Below, piece after piece: positions 61,140 to 64,000 of a stretch of DNA of 64,000 nucleotides. Origin of the DNA: Clusia tigrina (lineage: Eukaryota > Arthropoda > Insecta > Diptera > Clusiidae); NCBI GenBank assembly GCA_920105625.2, contig OV050033.1, positions 125,053,821 to 125,117,820 of the forward strand. The letters are read 5' to 3'. Positions within the stretch are counted from its first letter, which is position 1. Each line of letters begins with the position of its first letter. The notes under the pieces are model-generated. The model was not told the origin of the DNA, made no database searches, and saw only the letters and a program-made list of their open reading frames with translations. Both the position numbers and the translations under genes were made by a program.

Positions 61140-61545
61140 AGTCATAAGGATATGTAGAATATTACTGTATACCGGTACGAAGAGTAACCAATGTTGTACT
61201 GCTTCTTCCTATGAAAGTATGCTGTAAAGTTTAGCAAATCGGGTGACTATAAATGGCACTGATTGACACTGTTTAAAAGTACGCATTAATCATATAAAAG
61301 TATATATGAATATTATAATCCTAATTCTTCTGAAAGTATATACTAAAATTGGTCAAACAGTTTGACTATAAATGACACAGAATGACAATATTTAAAATTT
61401 AGGCATCTGATATAAATTTAGTCGAGCCTTTTCCTGCAACAAAATATTACATTACTTATTCTTATGATAGTTTTTTATCAAGTTGGTCAAATAATTTGAC
61501 TATAAATGACACAAATTGACAATGTTAAAATTGATCAAATTTATT
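61140..61545. repeat. Tandem repeat of about 120-135 bp
   Basis: GACTATAAATGACACA-AATGACAAT-TTTAAAA recurs near 61245, 61363 and 61498 (spacing 118 and 135). It is preceded each time by a TGGTCAAAC/ATTTGAC phrase and by TAAAAGTAT-TA blocks. A partial copy lies near 61090-61140. Confidence 0.7.
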
Positions 61546-61783
61546 AATATTGTTCAGCTAAGATTTGAACTGAGAAAAAAATGTTATTCATTGAACGCAA
61601 ATTTGACACAATCAATGGGGCGAGATTTGACATATAGTTTGATGTGCCTCCTCCTTTTCGCCCACATCATTATCCTGTCTCTCTGTCCTCCTCTTAATGT
61701 CTCTGTCAACACAAAAGTGGAACTTTTTAAGTACAGTCATAAAGCAACTTTGTCTCCGAGCATTCAGTCGGTTTGATCGGCAC

Positions 61784-61843
61784 GACACCAAATGACACCA
61801 TTTGACACCATTTGTCGCCATTGGACACCATTTGACACTGTTT
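61784..61843. repeat. 10-bp GACACCATTT repeat, six copies
   Basis: Six contiguous decamers (GACACCAAAT, GACACCATTT twice, GTCGCCATTG, GACACCATTT, GACACTGTTT). They share the TGACAC word with the array just upstream, suggesting local expansion from it. Confidence 0.85.
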
Positions 61844-62178
61844 AAATGTAAATTTAAAATTCCAACTACTAAGTGTTGCACCATAAATTCACGTCTCTTC
61901 ACTACAGATTATTTTATATGTCAAACAATTTCTGAAAGCATATAAGTCCACAAGCACTTAACAGTCGGCTTGACAGGACATGACATCAAGTGACACCTTT
62001 TAACACCGATTTAAACTACTAAATGTAGTTTAAAGTGTATCAACACTACATTCACATCTTAATTCATTTTAGTTTGGATTGTTTGACATCATTTTAACAT
62101 ATTGACATATGAAAAGAGATCATAGCTCCAAAATCGTAAAGTTTAAGACAATGCGTATCTTCTCATAGACTCCTTTTG

Positions 62179-62283
62179 TTATTCTTCGATGTCATCCACT
62201 TATTATTCGAAGTTATCCGCTTATTATTCGAAGTTATCCGCTTATTATTCGAAGTTATCCGCTTATTCTTCGATGTTTTCCGC
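62179..62283. repeat. 21-bp tandem repeat, five copies
   Basis: Five contiguous units of the form TTATTATTCGAAGTTATCCG plus C. The three central ones (62200-62262) are identical; the outer two have TTCTTCGATGT variants. This is the most homogeneous array in the window. Confidence 0.95.
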
Positions 62284-63054
62284 ACTATGATTTACCAATG
62301 AGATCATAACGCCGCCAGAGACTCATATCACAGCCCAACTGAGTAGGAATGGAAACTTTATGCAAATTAACTTGACGTTTGATTATGAAGTTTGCTAGAA
62401 AGTCGACGGTCAGATAGCAGAGCAGACCTCAAAGGTGAAAAACCTCTGCCGCATTTTCTTTGGGAGTTCTGTTCGTGGATCGGTTACGGATCACAGCTCA
62501 GCTCCGGCAGAGATCAAGTGTACATTAACTCCCCATATCGCTCTGGGCAATCGAGCTTCGGCTGGGGTCGGGCACATATGTGGTTTTTACTTCTTGCTCC
62601 GTGCTCCCTTTTATGGACGAATGCTTCGGTTATGACTTAACAAAAATGTTTGATGTTTGAGTTTTATACGGTTCAGTCTAATTAGCGTTATCGCGGCGTC
62701 ACATTTCGGTGGTGTGTATTCCAAACCGAAACCTGACTGCGAGTATTACAAAGCATAAAATACGAATCCACCCGCACAATTTTGGCTGATTAAAACATAG
62801 GCATTATTTTTTTAGTGTTGTACATTGCATATATTAAAATTTTATGAGTGTTCCTCTGGTTTCCGAGTTGCTACTTTGTTGTTGGATAGTTTGAACAGGC
62901 ATTTCGTTAGGGGTTCAATGACTGGTTAATCAAACATGTAGTTAAGGTAGCTAAGGAACAATATTTCCCTTATAATAAATGTTCCTTTGAAGGTACTCCT
63001 TTAAAAATTGTCCTTATTATAAACACAAATAATCGCTTAAGTTGTGTACTCTTC
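62284..63054. other. No gene recognised
   Basis: Unique block with two overlapping plus frames (62392-62640 and 62435-62635) of 82 and 66 codons, no domain. Confidence 0.4.
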
Positions 63055-63375
63055 TATTTATTCGCTGTGTTATGAGATGATTTTGCTAATGGAACCTTGA
63101 CCCCTGTCTTCTTCTTTTCTCTATGTTAGGAGATGATTTGGAACCTTGAACCCAGCCTTCTAATTTTCCTCTATGTTAAGGTTAAGAGGTATTTTTTGTA
63201 TTGGAACATTGATACAAGTGCTCTGCTTATTCTTTGGGTTACGATATCATTTTGCAAATGGAACCTTGACGCCAGTCCACTACTTCTTCTCTGTGTTACC
63301 AGATGATTGAACATTGACGCTAGTCTTCTACTTCTTCCCTGCGCTACGATATAATTTTGCCAATGGTACCTTGAG
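63055..63375. repeat. Tandem repeat of about 58 bp, five to six copies
   Basis: Each copy holds TGTGTTA-GAGATGAT, TTTTGCTAATGGAACCTTGA and CCAGTCTTCTACTTCTTCTC phrases, near 63068, 63125, 63180, 63240, 63295 and 63350. Internal deletions shorten some copies. Confidence 0.8.
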
Positions 63376-64000
63376 CCATCAAAAATATTCCTAAATATTC
63401 CTATTCATCTCCAGAACTATGCTATAATCTATGGAGAACTCCGCCTACTTTGGTGTCTCCTTAGCATTGTAGTCAGGGATCTTCCCAAAAGAGACTCGTA
63501 TAGTTCTGTTTATTTATTTTATTGTGAGCTGCACTTAATGCCAGAGCAGAGCCCCTCATATGACCTGGAAGCCAAAGAAATGTGTTAAAATAATACCAAT
63601 AGTGAAGGGGATCATCAGGGAATTATGGTTAACAATGAACTAAAGAACTGAAGGACTTTATTCTAGACGCTGGTATTGCCAAAAATATAGAGAATTATCT
63701 GTTATGTTAGTAGAACCATTGATACTGTTTCAAACACTAACAAACTCACCTTCGATTGATACTTCGAAGGCGGAATCTGAGTGGGTCATCTAGACAATCT
63801 TTGGTTGGAAAGTACTGTATTTGAGTACTAGCATAAGAGTTTGATTGGTTGATGAGAGATTTGATAAGATTTGCCAGCTACTGAGTTCAGAGTTCATCAT
63901 ATTTAAAAAGTGGAAATTCATCGTACGTTTCTAGATCCCATCTCCACACTGTTCCCTGCTCTATAACCTGCCTTTTCTTTGCCGCTTTTGCTGTTCCGCA
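63376..64000. other. No feature seen
   Basis: AT-rich unique sequence without an open frame over 60 codons. Confidence 0.4.

Noticed and set aside
62179..62283. Regular short repeats as a CRISPR-like array
   Set aside because: Units are directly contiguous with no unique spacers and the sequence is eukaryotic in character.

Overview
The window looks like intergenic or large-intron DNA from a dipteran insect, most probably a tephritid-type fruit fly. The evidence is AT-rich sequence, long A/C-rich trinucleotide runs (CAA/CAG and TTG tracts), CT/GA and CA microsatellites, no dense coding, no prokaryotic operon layout, and non-LTR retrotransposons of the kind found in flies. The species assignment is inference. 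I found no host protein-coding gene, rRNA or tRNA that I can support. Most open frames are short and of the length expected by chance in six frames of AT-rich DNA. Several of the longest come from tandem repeats whose unit, or a multiple of it, is divisible by three.

The one clear coding region is a non-LTR retrotransposon on the minus strand at about 28.33-32.28 kb. In transcription order it has the C-terminal end of ORF1, an apurinic-type endonuclease, a reverse transcriptase with a YADD box, an RNase H domain and a C-terminal CCHC cluster. It ends in a short GGTA-type simple-repeat tail. The combination points to the LOA/I-like group. It is 5' truncated within ORF1, and ORF2 is broken by two single-frame shifts in opposite directions. 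Immediately upstream (32.29-32.62 kb), in the same orientation, lies the 3' end of a second related element, so the two copies sit head to tail. Other transposon traces are four short dispersed fragments sharing a 3'-end-like motif (2.1, 23.0, 50.9 and 55.0 kb), two more possible 3' ends (4.0 and 8.1 kb), a 470-bp piggyBac-like non-autonomous element flanked by TTAA (7.30-7.77 kb), and a 169-bp element with 8-bp terminal inverted repeats and a 7-bp target duplication inside a satellite array (35.93-36.10 kb).

The rest of the window alternates on a 1-3 kb scale. Mixed-composition blocks without repeats (for example 9.3-10.7, 11.8-12.9, 17.6-19.5, 26.3-27.7, 36.2-37.6, 47.8-49.0 and 55.6-57.0 kb) carry CAA/TTG runs and could hold regulatory DNA. 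Between them lie AT-rich blocks of diverged tandem repeats, each with its own unit: 24 bp at 16.8-17.3, an irregular GGATCAGTTAGG motif at 19.6-20.9, about 93 bp at 35.1-36.2, 11 bp at 43.16-43.55, about 71 bp at 46.1-46.5, then 5, 14 and 19 bp at 49.2-50.5, a CTCAACTGA motif at 52.3-53.9, about 50-100 bp at 57.1-58.3, about 125 bp at 61.1-61.5, 10 bp at 61.8, 21 bp at 62.2 and about 58 bp at 63.1-63.4 kb. The main genome-structure theme is the high density of unrelated, locally born minisatellites. The main mobile-element findings are the tandem retroelement pair and the two small DNA transposons.
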